Counted from the stretch's first letter, positions 1-10,044 are shown. The stretch: 64,000 nt of DNA from Paraburkholderia fynbosensis (GCF_902859935.1 NZ_CADIKI010000003.1:407807-471806); one strand, 5' to 3'. The notes: a model not told the origin generated them from the letters alone. Made by a program: numbers and translations.

Positions 1-2
1 CC

Positions 3-1331
3 GAAGGTCTGCAGCAGGCGGGCCATCGCGCGTTCATCGTCGGCGGTGCGGTGCGCGATCTGCTGCTCGGCATCAAACCGAAAGACTTCGACGTCGCCAC
101 CGACGCCACCCCCGAACAGGTGCAGAAGCTGTTCCGCCGCGCGCGCATCATCGGCCGCCGGTTTCAGATCGTGCACGTGCAGTTCGGCCAGGAGATCATC
201 GAAACCTCGACGTTTCGTGCGCTGGTCGATCCGCCCGCAGCGGACGCGGCGCCGCCGCGCCGCCTCAAGCGCGACGAGCTCGACCGCCGTACCCACGCAG
301 TGGACGCGAGCGGCCGCGTGCTGCGCGACAACGTGTGGGGCGAGCAGCACGAAGACGCCACGCGCCGCGACTTCACGATCAACGCGATGTATTACGACCC
401 GGCCACGCAAACCGTGCTGGACTACCACAACGGCATGGCCGACATGCGCGCGCGTCTGTTGCGCATGATCGGCGACCCGGCCACGCGCTATCGCGAAGAT
501 CCGGTGCGCATGCTGCGCGTGGTGCGTTTCGCCGCGAAGCTCGAGTTCGAGATCGAAGACAGCACGCGCGCACCGATCGTCAAGATGGCCGATCTGATCA
601 ACAACGTGCCCGCCGCGCGTCTCTTTGACGAGATGCTCAAGCTGATGCTGTCCGGTCACGCGCTCGCCTGCCTGAAGCGCTTGCGCCAGGAAGGGCTGCA
701 TCACGGTCTGTTGCCGCTCCTCGACGTGGTGCTCGAACAGCCCATCGGCGAGAAATTCATCACGCTGGCGCTCTCCAATACCGATGCGCGCGTGCGCGCC
801 GGCAAGCCGGTGTCGCCGGGCTTCCTGTTCGCCACGCTGCTGTGGCACGACGTGCAGCAGCGCTGGCAGAAATTCGAAGCGGACGGCGAATATCCGGTGC
901 CCGCGTTGCATCACGCGATGGACGAAGTCCTCGACATGCAAACCGAGAAGCTCGCGATCCACAAGCGCTTCTCGTCGGATATGCGCGAAATCTGGGGCCT
1001 GCAGCTGCGCCTCGAAAAACGCTCGGGAAGAAGCGCACTGAAGCTGCTGGAACACCAAAGATTTAGAGCGGGGTATGATTTCCTCCTGTTGCGCTGCGAA
1101 TCGGGCGAACTCGATGAGTCGGTCGGTGCGTGGTGGACGGAGTTCATCGAAGGAGACATCGCCGCGCGCGAGGCATTGCTCACGCAAGGCGGGAAGGACC
1201 GAAGCCCCAGAAAACGACGGCGGCGCAGCAGTGGCGCGAAAAACCGCAAACCGGGCGACGGAATGGAGGGCGGCACGCCAGCCGAACGCACGGACAACGA
1301 CGCGGGCCATGACGGCTCGCACGACGACTGA
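3..1331 (+). CDS. pcnB: Poly(A) polymerase, 5' end outside window
   Basis: Adds 3' poly(A) tails to RNA, which promotes degradation by exonucleases. The reading frame is already open at the left edge and runs about 442 codons to the TGA at 1329-1331, so the N-terminus is missing. The visible part opens in the class II nucleotidyltransferase core: VGGAVRDLLLG, then the DFDVATDATPEQ metal-binding motif, GRRFQIVHV and RRDFTINAMYYD. The RNA-binding helical region follows, and the protein ends in a basic, disordered tail (SPRKRRRRSS) typical of PcnB rather than of CCA-adding enzymes. folK starts 48 bp downstream on the same strand, the pcnB-folK pairing also found in Escherichia coli. A CCA tRNA nucleotidyltransferase is the main alternative, but the tail and neighbour favour pcnB. 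Confidence 0.93.
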   Translation, partial: EGLQQAGHRAFIVGGAVRDLLLGIKPKDFDVATDATPEQVQKLFRRARIIGRRFQIVHVQFGQEIIETSTFRALVDPPAADAAPPRRLKRDELDRRTHAVDASGRVLRDNVWGEQHEDATRRDFTINAMYYDPATQTVLDYHNGMADMRARLLRMIGDPATRYREDPVRMLRVVRFAAKLEFEIEDSTRAPIVKMADLINNVPAARLFDEMLKLMLSGHALACLKRLRQEGLHHGLLPLLDVVLEQPIGEKFITLALSNTDARVRAGKPVSPGFLFATLLWHDVQQRWQKFEADGEYPVPALHHAMDEVLDMQTEKLAIHKRFSSDMREIWGLQLRLEKRSGRSALKLLEHQRFRAGYDFLLLRCESGELDESVGAWWTEFIEGDIAAREALLTQGGKDRSPRKRRRRSSGAKNRKPGDGMEGGTPAERTDNDAGHDGSHDD

Positions 1332-1379
1332 CCAGGCGTTGGCTGAAGCCGTCGAACGATAGTTGCAGGAAGTTATGCC

Positions 1380-1925
1380 ATGACGGTTGCTTATCTCGGC
1401 CTCGGCGCGAATCTCGGGGACGCGCGCCAGACCCTGAAAGACGCAGTGGTGTGCCTCGCACAACAGCACACCATCTCCGTGCTCGCCAAGTCGAGCCTGT
1501 ATCGCACTGCCCCGATCGACGCGGGCGGTGACGACTATTTCAACTGCGTCGTGAAGGTGGACACGACGCTCCCCGTGCGGCATCTGCTCGCGCTGTGCCA
1601 CAAGATCGAGCATCAGTTCGGCCGCGAGCGGCCGTTTCGCAACGCGCCGCGCACGCTCGATCTGGACATCCTGCTTTATGGCGATCAATCGATCGACGAA
1701 GCCGATCTGATCGTGCCGCATCCCCGTTTGACCGAGCGCGCGTTCGCGCTCGTGCCGCTCGTCGAAATCGACGCGGCGCTGATCATTCCACAACACGGCC
1801 GCGCTGATGCGCTGCTCGCCGGCGTCAGCGATCAACGCATCGAGAGAGTGAAGGGCCCGTGTCAGTGTCCGATGCTCAATGCATTGACGGGCGCCACCAC
1901 CGCCGATAAAGGCCGCTGCGAATGA
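1380..1925 (+). CDS. folK: 2-amino-4-hydroxy-6-hydroxymethyldihydropteridine diphosphokinase
   Basis: Transfers pyrophosphate from ATP to 6-hydroxymethyl-7,8-dihydropterin in folate synthesis. The 181-residue product has the family N-terminus YLGLGANLGD and the signature RPFRNAPRTLDLDILLYGD, followed by IVPHPRLTERAFALVPL. An AGGAAG ribosome binding site lies 8 bp before the ATG. The C-terminus carries about 25 residues beyond the usual 160-residue core. The stop overlaps the start of the next kinase gene by four bases (ATGA), so translation is probably coupled. The folate link is shared with the pabB-pabC fusion gene at 3562-5499. Confidence 0.95.
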   Translation: MTVAYLGLGANLGDARQTLKDAVVCLAQQHTISVLAKSSLYRTAPIDAGGDDYFNCVVKVDTTLPVRHLLALCHKIEHQFGRERPFRNAPRTLDLDILLYGDQSIDEADLIVPHPRLTERAFALVPLVEIDAALIIPQHGRADALLAGVSDQRIERVKGPCQCPMLNALTGATTADKGRCE

Positions 1926-2602
1926 ACTCGCCGCCGCTCACGGTCACCGCGCCGCAACTGCGCCCACCGTTCGGGTATCTCGCGATCGAGGGGCCGATTG
2001 GCGTGGGCAAGACGTCGCTCGCGCGACGGCTCGCACAGCGCTGGTCGATGCAGGAGTTGTTCGAACGGCCGCAGGACAATCCCTTTCTCGAACGCTTTTA
2101 TCGCGATACCGCGCGTTTTGCGTTGCCTACGCAACTGCACTTCGCACTGCAGCGCGCGCAGCAGGCACAGGAAGTGAGCGCGGCGCACGGCTCGGGCACC
2201 CCGCTCATCGCCGATTTCATGACGCAGAAGAACGACATCTTCGCGCGTCTGACCTTGCAGGATGACGAGTGGCAGTTGTACCGCGCGCTCGCCGCGCGGC
2301 TCGACGTGAGTGCGCCGACGCCTGATTTCGTGGTCTATCTGCAGGCGAGCCCCGAAGTGCTGTTCGCGCGCATCCAGAAGCGCGCAGTGCCGATGGAGTT
2401 GCAGATTTCCGACGCGTATCTGCGCGCGCTGTGCGACGCGTACAACGAATTCTTCTATCACTACGACCGCACGCCTGTGCTGACGGTCAACGCCGAACAC
2501 CTGAATCCGCTCGATTCCGATGCGGACCTTGCGCTGCTTGCCGAACGCATCGAAAGCATGCGCGGCCGCAAGGAATTCTTCGTCAAAGGCACGTCGCTCT
2601 GA
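1922..2602 (+). CDS. Deoxynucleoside kinase (deoxyadenosine/deoxyguanosine kinase family)
   Basis: Phosphorylates deoxynucleosides in the salvage pathway. The 226-residue protein has a P-loop GPIGVGKT at residues 24-31, the FLERFYRD segment and a C-terminal lid region with RIQKRAVPME, all matching the dNK/dGK/dCK family. It starts inside the folK stop codon and ends 36 bp before panB, which places it in a probable pcnB-folK-dnk-panB transcription unit. The preferred substrate cannot be read from the sequence. It is sometimes annotated as a deoxyguanosine or deoxyadenosine kinase. Confidence 0.88.
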   Translation: MNSPPLTVTAPQLRPPFGYLAIEGPIGVGKTSLARRLAQRWSMQELFERPQDNPFLERFYRDTARFALPTQLHFALQRAQQAQEVSAAHGSGTPLIADFMTQKNDIFARLTLQDDEWQLYRALAARLDVSAPTPDFVVYLQASPEVLFARIQKRAVPMELQISDAYLRALCDAYNEFFYHYDRTPVLTVNAEHLNPLDSDADLALLAERIESMRGRKEFFVKGTSL

Positions 2603-2638
2603 GCGGCGCGGCCCCTCTTTTTTCCAATGGATTGACCC

Positions 2639-3454
2639 ATGACCTATTTGCAGGAAGCGAGCCGGAACGCGATCACCGTGCCGAAACTGCAGGCGATGCG
2701 CGACGCCGGTGAAAGAATCGCGATGCTCACCTGTTACGACGCGAGCTTCGCCGCTCTACTGGATCGCGCGGGCGTCGACGTGCTGTTGATCGGCGATTCG
2801 CTCGGCAACGTGCTGCAAGGCCAGACGACCACGCTGCCGGTGTCGCTCACCGACATCGCGTATCACACAGCCAGCGTGGCGCGCGCGCGGCCGGCGGCGC
2901 TGGTGGTCGCCGATCTGCCGTTCGGCACCTACGGCACGCCGGAAGACGCGTTTCGCAGCTCGGTGGAACTGATGCGCGCCGGCGCGCAGATGGTGAAGCT
3001 CGAAGGAGGAGTATGGCTCGCGGACACAGTGCGCTTTCTGGTTGAGCGCTCGATTCCGGTGTGTGCGCACGTCGGCCTTACGCCGCAGTCCGTGCATGCG
3101 TTCGGCGGCTTCAAGGTGCAAGGCAAGACCGAAGCGGGTGCGAGCCAGTTGCTGCGCGACTCGCTCGCGATGCAGGCGGCCGGCGCACAACTGATCGTGA
3201 TGGAGGCGATTCCGACGCAGCTCGCCAGCGAAGTCACGAAGCAGTTGCGCATTCCGACGATCGGCATCGGCGCGGGGCTCGACTGCTCGGGTCAGGTGCT
3301 GGTGCTGCACGACATGCTCGGGATTTTCCCCGGCAAGCGCCCGCGCTTCGTGAAGGACTTCATGGAGGGGCAGCCGAACATTCTGGCGGCTGTCGAAGCG
3401 TATGTGCGTGCGGTGAAGGACGGTTCGTTTCCTGGGCTCGAGCATACGTTCTGA
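2639..3454 (+). CDS. panB: 3-methyl-2-oxobutanoate hydroxymethyltransferase
   Basis: Ketopantoate hydroxymethyltransferase: transfers a one-carbon unit from methylene-tetrahydrofolate to 2-oxoisovalerate, the first committed step of pantothenate synthesis. The 271 residues match the usual PanB length. Recognisable blocks are [57 protein letters not shown] and the [21 protein letters not shown] segment near the C-terminus. It closes the plus-strand unit that starts with pcnB and shares the folate theme with folK. A GC-rich inverted repeat follows the stop codon. Confidence 0.96.
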   Translation: MTYLQEASRNAITVPKLQAMRDAGERIAMLTCYDASFAALLDRAGVDVLLIGDSLGNVLQGQTTTLPVSLTDIAYHTASVARARPAALVVADLPFGTYGTPEDAFRSSVELMRAGAQMVKLEGGVWLADTVRFLVERSIPVCAHVGLTPQSVHAFGGFKVQGKTEAGASQLLRDSLAMQAAGAQLIVMEAIPTQLASEVTKQLRIPTIGIGAGLDCSGQVLVLHDMLGIFPGKRPRFVKDFMEGQPNILAAVEAYVRAVKDGSFPGLEHTF

Positions 3455-3459
3455 TGGAT

Positions 3460-3500
3460 GGCGGCGCTTAGCTGTCGGCGCCGCCGCGCTGCTGTTCGTT
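3460..3500 (+). terminator. Possible terminator between panB and pabB-pabC
   Basis: An 8-bp inverted repeat (GGCGGCGC at 3460-3467 with GCGCCGCC at 3478-3485) is followed by a T-rich stretch on the plus strand. It sits between two convergent genes. The U-tract is interrupted, so its strength is uncertain. Confidence 0.4.
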
Positions 3501-3561
3501 TGTTTTTGAATGTTGTTTGCACGCGAGCGGCGCTCGTTCACACCGCAGCTTGATCCGCGTT

Positions 3562-5499
3562 CTAGCGGACCAAGCGCGCCTCCAGCGCGCCACGCAACGC
3601 GTTGCAGATCAGGAGCGCCTCGGCGTTCAGCAGATCCGCCTGCGTCAGGACTTTTTCAGCCGCTTGCAGGCCCGACGCCTCGTCTAGCAATACGCCTCGC
3701 ATCACGCCGGGCAGCACGCCCGACGCGAGCGGCGGCGTCCACCAGCGCCCTGCCAGCTTCACAAATACGTTCGACCGGCCGCCTTCGGTCAACTCGCCTC
3801 GTTCGTTGAAGAACAGCGTATCGAATGCCCCCTTTGCCTCAGCTTCGCGCCAGCCACGGTCATAATCGGCGCGGCGGGTGGTCTTGTGGTGCAGCAGCGG
3901 GTCGCCGGCTTCGGTTGCGAGAAACGCGTGGTCAGGACCGAGCAGCACGCCGACGCTTGATTCCGTCAGCGGGGTCAGGACTGCAGCAGTGATTTGCACT
4001 GTGCCGTCCTTGCGCAGCGCGAGCCGCATGCGGTGCGGCATGTGCTCTGGCAGCGAAGCACATTCTGCGGCGATTTGCGCGCGAACTGCATCGATGTCGT
4101 CGAGCCTGAAGCCGAGCGCTGCGGCACTCGACGAAAGCCGTTGAAGATGACGTGCGAGATGCCGCACCCCGTCTTCCCGCGTCGCGTACATCGTTTCGAA
4201 GAGTTCAAAGCCCGGATCGGCGCCGGTCAGGAATCTGGCTTTCAATCGACACTCCGCGTATTCGTCGGCAGCCACGCTGTCGAGGACAATGCCCGCGCCG
4301 ATACCCATCTTCCCTTGCAAGGCGCCGGTTTGCGCGGACCGGTTCAACGTTAGTGTCCGGATGGCGACGGACAGGCAGAAGTCGCCGCAGACGGAATCGG
4401 GCGCGATGGGTGCGGCGGCGGCAAAAGTATGCTCGTCAGAGGCATTCGTGGAGGCTTCCAATGGCGCATCGAGCCACCCGATCGCCCCGGTATAAAGACC
4501 GCGCGGCGTACTCTCGAGCTCGTCAATCAACTGCATCGTGCGGTGCTTCGGTGCGCCGGTGATCGAGCCGCACGGAAACAGCGCGCGCAGGGTGCCGGCG
4601 AACGACGTGCCGGGCCGCAACGCCGCCTCCACCGTCGAGGTCATTTGCCAGACCGACGCATAAGGCTCGACCGAAAAGAGCGCCGGCACCTTGACCGAGC
4701 CCGTCTGCGCGACCCGCGACAGATCGTTGCGCAACAGATCGACGATCATCACGTTTTCGGCGCGATTTTTTGGATCGTTGCCGAGAAACTCGGCCGTACG
4801 CCGGTCGGCGGCCGGATCGTCCGAGCGCGGCGCGGTGCCTTTCATCGGCCGCGCGCGCAACCTCGCGCCCTGCTTCTCAATGAAGAGTTCCGGCGAGCAT
4901 GACAACACCCAGCTGCCGCCCGGCAACGCGATGAACGCGCCGAACGGAACCGGCTGTCGAGCCCGCAAGCGCCGATAGAGCGCAGTGGGCGAGCCGAACA
5001 CGTCGAAGCCGAGCCGGTATGTGTAATTGACCTGATACGAATCACCCGCGCGCAGGGCGGCGTGAATCGCATCGATCGCCGCGTCGAATTGCGCGCGATC
5101 GACGCTCGCGTGCACATGGGCGGTGCCCGCCACCGACGGCTGCGCCGCATTGCCGTCGCGCGCCATGAGCCACGCGTCGACCTCTTCGCGCGAACGCCTG
5201 TCGCAGCGTTCGAACAATAAAAAACGCAGCGTGGCGTCGCCACACTGCGTTTTCAGAGACCTGTCCACCTCTTCGCCGAGAACAAGCGTCCGGCCAAACT
5301 CATAGTCGGCGAGCACGACGGCATGCAAACCATCCCGCGTATCGGCAACGACGCTCTCGCACACGGCTTCGAGCTGCGCGACGTTCGCGCAAACCCGTTC
5401 ACGCGCAAAACCCGTGTACAGACGACTTGAGCGGCGCGCCGTCGTCGCGTCGCAATCATCGAGCAGTGCGAACACTGCGCCGCGTTCATCTGCCGTCAT
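3562..5499 (-). CDS. pabB-pabC: Aminodeoxychorismate synthase component I / aminodeoxychorismate lyase fusion
   Basis: One polypeptide of about 645 residues carries two consecutive steps of 4-aminobenzoate synthesis for folate. The N-terminal two thirds is a chorismate-binding PabB domain with RPMKGTAPR (the active-site Lys of the PIKGT motif), ENVMIVDLLRNDLSR and GSITGAPKHRTM. The C-terminal third is a fold-type IV PLP lyase (PabC) beginning near FELFETMYATREDGV, with HHKTTRRADYD (likely PLP lysine) and LTEGGRSNVFV. An insert of about 25 residues rich in Ala and Ser lies late in the PabB domain, before GDFCLSVAIRTLTL. I chose the ATG at 5499. A TTG 18 bp earlier is open but has no ribosome binding site. 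The start lies 25 bp after the dnaJ stop, so it looks co-transcribed with the chaperone genes. Confidence 0.93.
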   Translation of the reverse strand: MTADERGAVFALLDDCDATTARRSSRLYTGFARERVCANVAQLEAVCESVVADTRDGLHAVVLADYEFGRTLVLGEEVDRSLKTQCGDATLRFLLFERCDRRSREEVDAWLMARDGNAAQPSVAGTAHVHASVDRAQFDAAIDAIHAALRAGDSYQVNYTYRLGFDVFGSPTALYRRLRARQPVPFGAFIALPGGSWVLSCSPELFIEKQGARLRARPMKGTAPRSDDPAADRRTAEFLGNDPKNRAENVMIVDLLRNDLSRVAQTGSVKVPALFSVEPYASVWQMTSTVEAALRPGTSFAGTLRALFPCGSITGAPKHRTMQLIDELESTPRGLYTGAIGWLDAPLEASTNASDEHTFAAAAPIAPDSVCGDFCLSVAIRTLTLNRSAQTGALQGKMGIGAGIVLDSVAADEYAECRLKARFLTGADPGFELFETMYATREDGVRHLARHLQRLSSSAAALGFRLDDIDAVRAQIAAECASLPEHMPHRMRLALRKDGTVQITAAVLTPLTESSVGVLLGPDHAFLATEAGDPLLHHKTTRRADYDRGWREAEAKGAFDTLFFNERGELTEGGRSNVFVKLAGRWWTPPLASGVLPGVMRGVLLDEASGLQAAEKVLTQADLLNAEALLICNALRGALEARLVR

Positions 5500-5524
5500 G
5501 CTTACCGCCAACTTCAAACTGCCA

Positions 5525-6664
5525 TTAATCGAAGAAGCTCTTCACCCGATCGAACCAGCTCTTGCTTTGCGGGCTATGTCGCGCACCGCCTTCCACCAGC
5601 GCCTTTTCGAACTGTTGCAGCAAGTCGCGCTGGGTTTCGTTGAGCTTGACCGGTGTTTCGACTTGCACGTGTACGTACAGATCGCCCGCAATGCTCGAAC
5701 GCAGCCCTTTGATGCCCTTACCACGCAAACGGAACGTCTTGCCCGATTGCGTGCCTTCCGGCACGGTGAAGCTGGCGCGTCCCGCGAGCGTCGGCACTTC
5801 GATTTCGCCGCCGAGCGCCGCCCTAGTGAACGGAATCGGCATCTGGCAATGAAGGTCATCACCATCGCGCTCGAACACCGAGTGCTGCTTGATGTGAATC
5901 TCGACGTACAGATCGCCCGACGGACCGCCGTTGATGCCCGGCTCGCCGTTACCGGCCGAGCGGATGCGCATGCCGTCGTCGATACCCGCCGGAATCTTCA
6001 CTTCCAGCGTCTTGGTTTCCTTCACCTTGCCCGCGCCGTGGCAGTGGCCGCAAGGGTCGGGGATGTAGGTGCCGGTGCCATGGCACTTTGGGCAGGTCTG
6101 CTGAATGCTGAAAAAACCTTGCGACATCCGCACCGAACCCGAGCCGCTGCAGGTCGGGCAGGTTTCCGGCTTGGTGCCGGGCTTCGCGCCCGAGCCGTGA
6201 CAGACTTCGCACGAGACCCAGCTCGGCACGCGAATCTGCGTGTCGTAACCGTGAGCGGCCTGCTCCAGCGTGATTTCCATGCTGTAGCGCAGATCGGCGC
6301 CGCGGTACACCTGCGGGCCGGCCCGACCGCCGCCACGCGCGGCGCCGCCAGCCGCCTGGCCGAAGATATCGCCGAAAATATCGCCGAACGCGTCGGCAAA
6401 CCCGCCGAATCCTTGCGCACCGCCTGCGCCCATGTTCGGATCGACGCCCGCGTGGCCGTACTGATCGTACGCGGCACGCTTTTGCGAGTCCGACAGCATT
6501 TCGTAGGCTTCCTTCACCTCTTTGAAATGCTCTTCCGCATCCTTGTTGCCCGGATTACGGTCGGGGTGATGCTTCATCGCGAGCTTGCGATAAGCCTTCT
6601 TGATTTCGTCGTCGCTCGCGTTCTTTGCGACGCCCAGAACCTCGTAGTAATCCCGTTTCGCCAT
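5525..6664 (-). CDS. dnaJ: Co-chaperone DnaJ (Hsp40)
   Basis: Stimulates DnaK ATPase and delivers unfolded clients. The 379-residue protein shows the complete type I layout: J domain with HPD at residues 33-35, a Gly/Phe-rich linker ([19 protein letters not shown]), and four zinc-binding CxxCxGxG repeats ([32 protein letters not shown]). The C-terminal substrate-binding domains follow. It lies 268 bp downstream of dnaK on the same strand and immediately upstream of pabB-pabC. A strong hairpin sits in the dnaK-dnaJ gap and may set their relative expression. Confidence 0.98.
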   Translation of the reverse strand: MAKRDYYEVLGVAKNASDDEIKKAYRKLAMKHHPDRNPGNKDAEEHFKEVKEAYEMLSDSQKRAAYDQYGHAGVDPNMGAGGAQGFGGFADAFGDIFGDIFGQAAGGAARGGGRAGPQVYRGADLRYSMEITLEQAAHGYDTQIRVPSWVSCEVCHGSGAKPGTKPETCPTCSGSGSVRMSQGFFSIQQTCPKCHGTGTYIPDPCGHCHGAGKVKETKTLEVKIPAGIDDGMRIRSAGNGEPGINGGPSGDLYVEIHIKQHSVFERDGDDLHCQMPIPFTRAALGGEIEVPTLAGRASFTVPEGTQSGKTFRLRGKGIKGLRSSIAGDLYVHVQVETPVKLNETQRDLLQQFEKALVEGGARHSPQSKSWFDRVKSFFD

Positions 6665-6883
6665 ATCGGTTCAACGCCACTCGCGCAATGCAACGCTGTG
6701 GCTCCTCTTGAATGCTGGAGTCTCACGACTCGTCCGGCCGCTGTTTTCACCCGCTTCGACACGGCTCAAAACAACGCCCTCCATAAAACAAATGTGCCCG
6801 GGGAGCCCCAAAAGGCTCGCCAGGCGTGATAACCGCTCTTGCACGTGGGTCGTCCGCGCGGACGCAATTCCTTGTGCAGCCCG

Positions 6884-6907
6884 GCCGCGCACATTGCTGT
6901 GCGCGGC
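6884..6907 (-). other. Strong hairpin between dnaK and dnaJ
   Basis: A perfect 10-bp inverted repeat (GCCGCGCACA / TGTGCGCGGC) with a 4-base loop lies 26 bp past the dnaK stop. No U-tract follows on the minus strand, so it is more likely an RNA processing or 3'-end stabilising structure, or a leaky attenuator, than a full intrinsic terminator. Confidence 0.5.
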
Positions 6908-6932
6908 TTTACGGTCGAAATGCGACCTGGCT

Positions 6933-8885
6933 TTAGTCCTTCTTCACTTCCTTGAACTCGGCGTCGACCACATCGTCCTGCTGCTGGCTCGCGCCACCAG
7001 CCGATGCACCCGCACCTGCCGCGCCGGCTGCTGCGGCGTCCGCACCTTGCGCAGCCTGCATGTCGGCGTACATCTTTTCGCCCATCTTCTGCGAGGCGGT
7101 TGCCACCACTTCGATCTTGGCTTCGATCGCGGCCTTGTCGCTCGAACCGCTCTTCAGCGTTTCTTCGAGGTCCTTCAGCGCGGCTTCGATCTTTTCCTTC
7201 TCGCCCGCTTCCAGCTTGTCGCCGTATTCGGTGAGTGCCTTCTTCGTGCTATGGACCAGCGCGTCGCCCTGGTTGCGGGCATCGGCCAGCTCACGCAGCT
7301 TGTGATCTTCTTCCGCGTTCGCTTCGGCGTCCTTCACCATCTTCTCGATTTCGGCTTCGGACAGACCCGAGTTTGCCTTGATCGTAATGCGGTTTTCCTT
7401 ACCGGTCGCCTTGTCCTTCGCGCCGACGTGCAGAATGCCGTTCGCGTCGATGTCGAAGCTCACTTCGATCTGCGGCGTGCCGCGCGGTGCCGGCGGAATG
7501 CCTTCGAGGTTGAACTCGCCGAGCAGCTTGTTGCCCGCTGCCATTTCGCGTTCGCCCTGGAACACCTTGATCGTCACGGCGCTCTGATTGTCGTCAGCCG
7601 TCGAGTAGACCTGAGCGTGCTTGGTCGGGATCGTGGTGTTCTTGTTGATCATCTTCGTCATCACGCCGCCGAGCGTTTCGATGCCGAGCGACAGCGGGGT
7701 CACGTCGAGCAGCAGAACGTCCTTGCGGTCGCCCGACAGAACCTGGCCTTGAATCGCGGCGCCCACGGCCACAGCTTCGTCCGGGTTCACGTCACGGCGC
7801 GGATCCTTGCCGAAGAACTCCTTGACCTTTTCCTGCACCTTCGGCATGCGGGTCATACCGCCGACCAGAATCACGTCGTCGATTTCGCCGACCTTCACGC
7901 CTGCGTCCTTGATCGCCACGCGGCACGGTTCGATCGTGCGTTCGATCAGCTCTTCAACCAGCGCTTCCAGCTTCGCACGCGTAATTTTCAGGTTCAAATG
8001 CTTCGGACCCGATGCGTCTGCGGTGATGTAAGGCAGGTTGATTTCGGTCTGCTGGCTTGACGACAGTTCGATCTTCGCCTTTTCAGCCGATTCCTTCAGA
8101 CGTTGCAGCGCGAGCACGTCCTTCGACAGATCGACGCCTTGCTCTTTTTTGAACTCGCCGATGATGTAATCGATGATGCGCTGGTCGAAGTCTTCGCCGC
8201 CGAGGAACGTATCGCCGTTCGTGGACAGCACTTCGAACTGCATTTCACCGTCGACATCAGCGATTTCGATGATCGACACGTCGAACGTACCGCCGCCCAG
8301 GTCATACACCGCGATCTTGCGGTCTCCCTTTTCGGCCTTGTCCAGACCGAATGCCAGCGCGGCTGCGGTCGGTTCGTTGATGATCCGCTTCACTTCCAGA
8401 CCGGCGATGCGGCCTGCGTCCTTGGTTGCCTGACGCTGGCTGTCGTTGAAGTACGCGGGAACCGTAATCACGGCTTCGGTGACCGGCTCGCCGAGGTAGT
8501 CTTCAGCGGTCTTCTTCATCTTGCGCAGCACTTCCGCGGAGATTTGCGGCGGCGCCAGCTTTTGATCGCGCACTTCGACCCATGCGTCGCCGTTGTCGGC
8601 CTTGATGATCTTGTACGGCATCAGGCCGATGTCCTTCTGCACTTCTTTTTCTTCGAAGCGGCGGCCGATCAGGCGCTTGACCGCGTACAGCGTGTTCTTC
8701 GGGTTGGTGACCGACTGACGCTTCGCGGGCGCGCCGACCAGAATCTCGCTGTCTTCCATGTAAGCGATGATCGACGGCGTGGTGCGCGCACCTTCCGAGT
8801 TCTCGATCACCTTGACCGAGTTGCCTTCCATGATCGCCACGCACGAGTTGGTCGTGCCGAGGTCGATGCCAATGATTTTGCCCAT
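6933..8885 (-). CDS. dnaK: Molecular chaperone DnaK (Hsp70)
   Basis: ATP-dependent Hsp70 that works with DnaJ and GrpE. The 650 residues are the usual bacterial length. The N-terminus has [17 protein letters not shown], followed by [18 protein letters not shown] and [11 protein letters not shown] of the ATPase domain. The substrate-binding domain contains [20 protein letters not shown]. The C-terminal lid ends with an Ala/Gly-rich tail and [10 protein letters not shown], the EEVKK-like end that supports interactions with partners. A GGAG ribosome binding site lies upstream of the ATG. A candidate sigma-32 promoter lies 55-83 bp upstream. It is separated from grpE by 577 bp, unusually far for this operon. 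Confidence 0.98.
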   Translation of the reverse strand: MGKIIGIDLGTTNSCVAIMEGNSVKVIENSEGARTTPSIIAYMEDSEILVGAPAKRQSVTNPKNTLYAVKRLIGRRFEEKEVQKDIGLMPYKIIKADNGDAWVEVRDQKLAPPQISAEVLRKMKKTAEDYLGEPVTEAVITVPAYFNDSQRQATKDAGRIAGLEVKRIINEPTAAALAFGLDKAEKGDRKIAVYDLGGGTFDVSIIEIADVDGEMQFEVLSTNGDTFLGGEDFDQRIIDYIIGEFKKEQGVDLSKDVLALQRLKESAEKAKIELSSSQQTEINLPYITADASGPKHLNLKITRAKLEALVEELIERTIEPCRVAIKDAGVKVGEIDDVILVGGMTRMPKVQEKVKEFFGKDPRRDVNPDEAVAVGAAIQGQVLSGDRKDVLLLDVTPLSLGIETLGGVMTKMINKNTTIPTKHAQVYSTADDNQSAVTIKVFQGEREMAAGNKLLGEFNLEGIPPAPRGTPQIEVSFDIDANGILHVGAKDKATGKENRITIKANSGLSEAEIEKMVKDAEANAEEDHKLRELADARNQGDALVHSTKKALTEYGDKLEAGEKEKIEAALKDLEETLKSGSSDKAAIEAKIEVVATASQKMGEKMYADMQAAQGADAAAAGAAGAGASAGGASQQQDDVVDAEFKEVKKD

Positions 8886-8940
8886 TTTTCTAATCTCCTA
8901 ACTTTGATCGCTGCGGGAATCGCCCTGTTTGCCCATCCGG

Positions 8941-8968
8941 CTGTGGGGCGATCCGCTCTCAATTCATG
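8941..8968 (-). promoter_or_regulatory. Candidate sigma-32 promoter before dnaK
   Basis: On the minus strand CATGAAT, a 13-bp spacer and CCCCACAG resemble the heat-shock sigma consensus (CTTGAAA, 11-16 bp, CCCCATNT), with 5 of 7 and 5 of 7 defined positions matching. The spacer equals that of the perfect site before grpE. It would give dnaK-dnaJ-pabBC their own heat-shock start. Confidence 0.4.
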
Positions 8969-9462
8969 CCTGCACTCAACATAAGTGCGTCCGCATCGTT
9001 TTCAAGACCTCTTTTACGATGCGGTCTTTATTTTTTTCAATCGGTCGAACTTTTGCCCGAATTCGTTCCATCAACATGCCGCACTGGCCGTGGGAACGGC
9101 GGGCCGGACCTTTCCCCGGGCCGCTGCGACCACTGCCTCGAATTGCCTCGCCCGTGCCGACCGGATGCCCGGCCCGGCCACTCGCCGCGGCAAAAGAAAA
9201 ACCACGTGCGCACGCCACGAAGCATGAAACGCCTGCCCGGGTCGCGATGCTCGTGGACCTTGCTGTAAAACCATTTGAGGCCGACCGCGCGGATCGCGTC
9301 CGGCTGCGCCAGCATCGCCTTCTGGCAAGCTCGCAGTTGAAGCCGTCGAGAATCCGGAACAACGCCACGGGCAGTCATCTCCAGCCTCAGCGGTCGGCCG
9401 ACCGAGATGCTCGCCATCGCGGCAGACACCAGATAGAAAGGCTTGCGAAGCCCCGTGCCGCT
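8969..9462. other. Gap between grpE and dnaK, no assigned gene
   Basis: About 500 bp without a recognisable gene. On the minus strand an open frame spans 9037-9429 (GTG start, no clear ribosome binding site). Its middle part (about 9230-9330) uses strongly GC-ending codons and reads like protein (LAQPDAIRAVGLKWFYSKVHEHRD), while its C-terminal part is Arg/Gly/Pro-rich and unconvincing. It may be a decayed or short lineage-specific gene. I do not recognise a family. Confidence 0.3.
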
Positions 9463-10044
9463 TTACTTCGGCGCCGCGACTGTCACGAGTGCGGGACGCA
9501 GCACGCGATCGGCAATCACGAAGCCTTTTTGCAGCACGGCGACGACGGTGTTCGGCTCCTGATCGGCCGGCACCATCGAAATGGCCTGATGGCGGTGCGG
9601 GTCGAACTTCTCGCCAACCGGATTCAAGGCGACGACGCGGCCCTTTTCCAATGCGCCGGTCAATTGGCGCAGCGTCAGCTCGACGCCCTCGCGCACCTTC
9701 TGCAGGTCGTCGGACGAGTGAGCAACGGCCGCTTCGAGGCTGTCGACCACCGGCAGCAGATGCTCCGCAAAACTTTCGATCGCAAACTTATGCGCCTTGG
9801 CGACGTCTTCCTGCGCACGACGGCGCACGTTCTCGGTTTCGGCCTTAGCGCGCAAAAAGCTCTCCTGCAACTCGGCGATCTTCGCCTGCGCTTCGGCCAG
9901 CGCAGCCTGCTCGGCGCTTGCCGGCGCATCCGCTGCGGCGTTCACAGCCGGATCCTGGGGCGCTGCGGCCTCGGCGGCCTGGCGCGCGGTTTCGTCGGCG
10001 GGCGTGGGGTTCTGGCTCGTCGGGTTCTCTTGCGTGTTTTCCAT
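9463..10044 (-). CDS. grpE: Nucleotide exchange factor GrpE
   Basis: Releases ADP from DnaK and acts as its thermosensor. The 193-residue protein has a disordered, Pro/Ala/Glu-rich N-terminus (residues 1-50), a long coiled-coil helix ([21 protein letters not shown]) and the conserved [34 protein letters not shown] block. The C-terminal beta domain has FDPHRHQAI and [23 protein letters not shown]. It is the first gene of the minus-strand heat-shock cluster and is preceded by a 120-bp leader and a consensus sigma-32 promoter. Confidence 0.97.
   Translation of the reverse strand: MENTQENPTSQNPTPADETARQAAEAAAPQDPAVNAAADAPASAEQAALAEAQAKIAELQESFLRAKAETENVRRRAQEDVAKAHKFAIESFAEHLLPVVDSLEAAVAHSSDDLQKVREGVELTLRQLTGALEKGRVVALNPVGEKFDPHRHQAISMVPADQEPNTVVAVLQKGFVIADRVLRPALVTVAAPK

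Noticed and set aside
5414..8060. Long plus-strand frames opposite dnaJ and dnaK
   Set aside because: Products are Arg/Ala/Leu-rich, without domains, and directly antisense to highly conserved chaperone genes.
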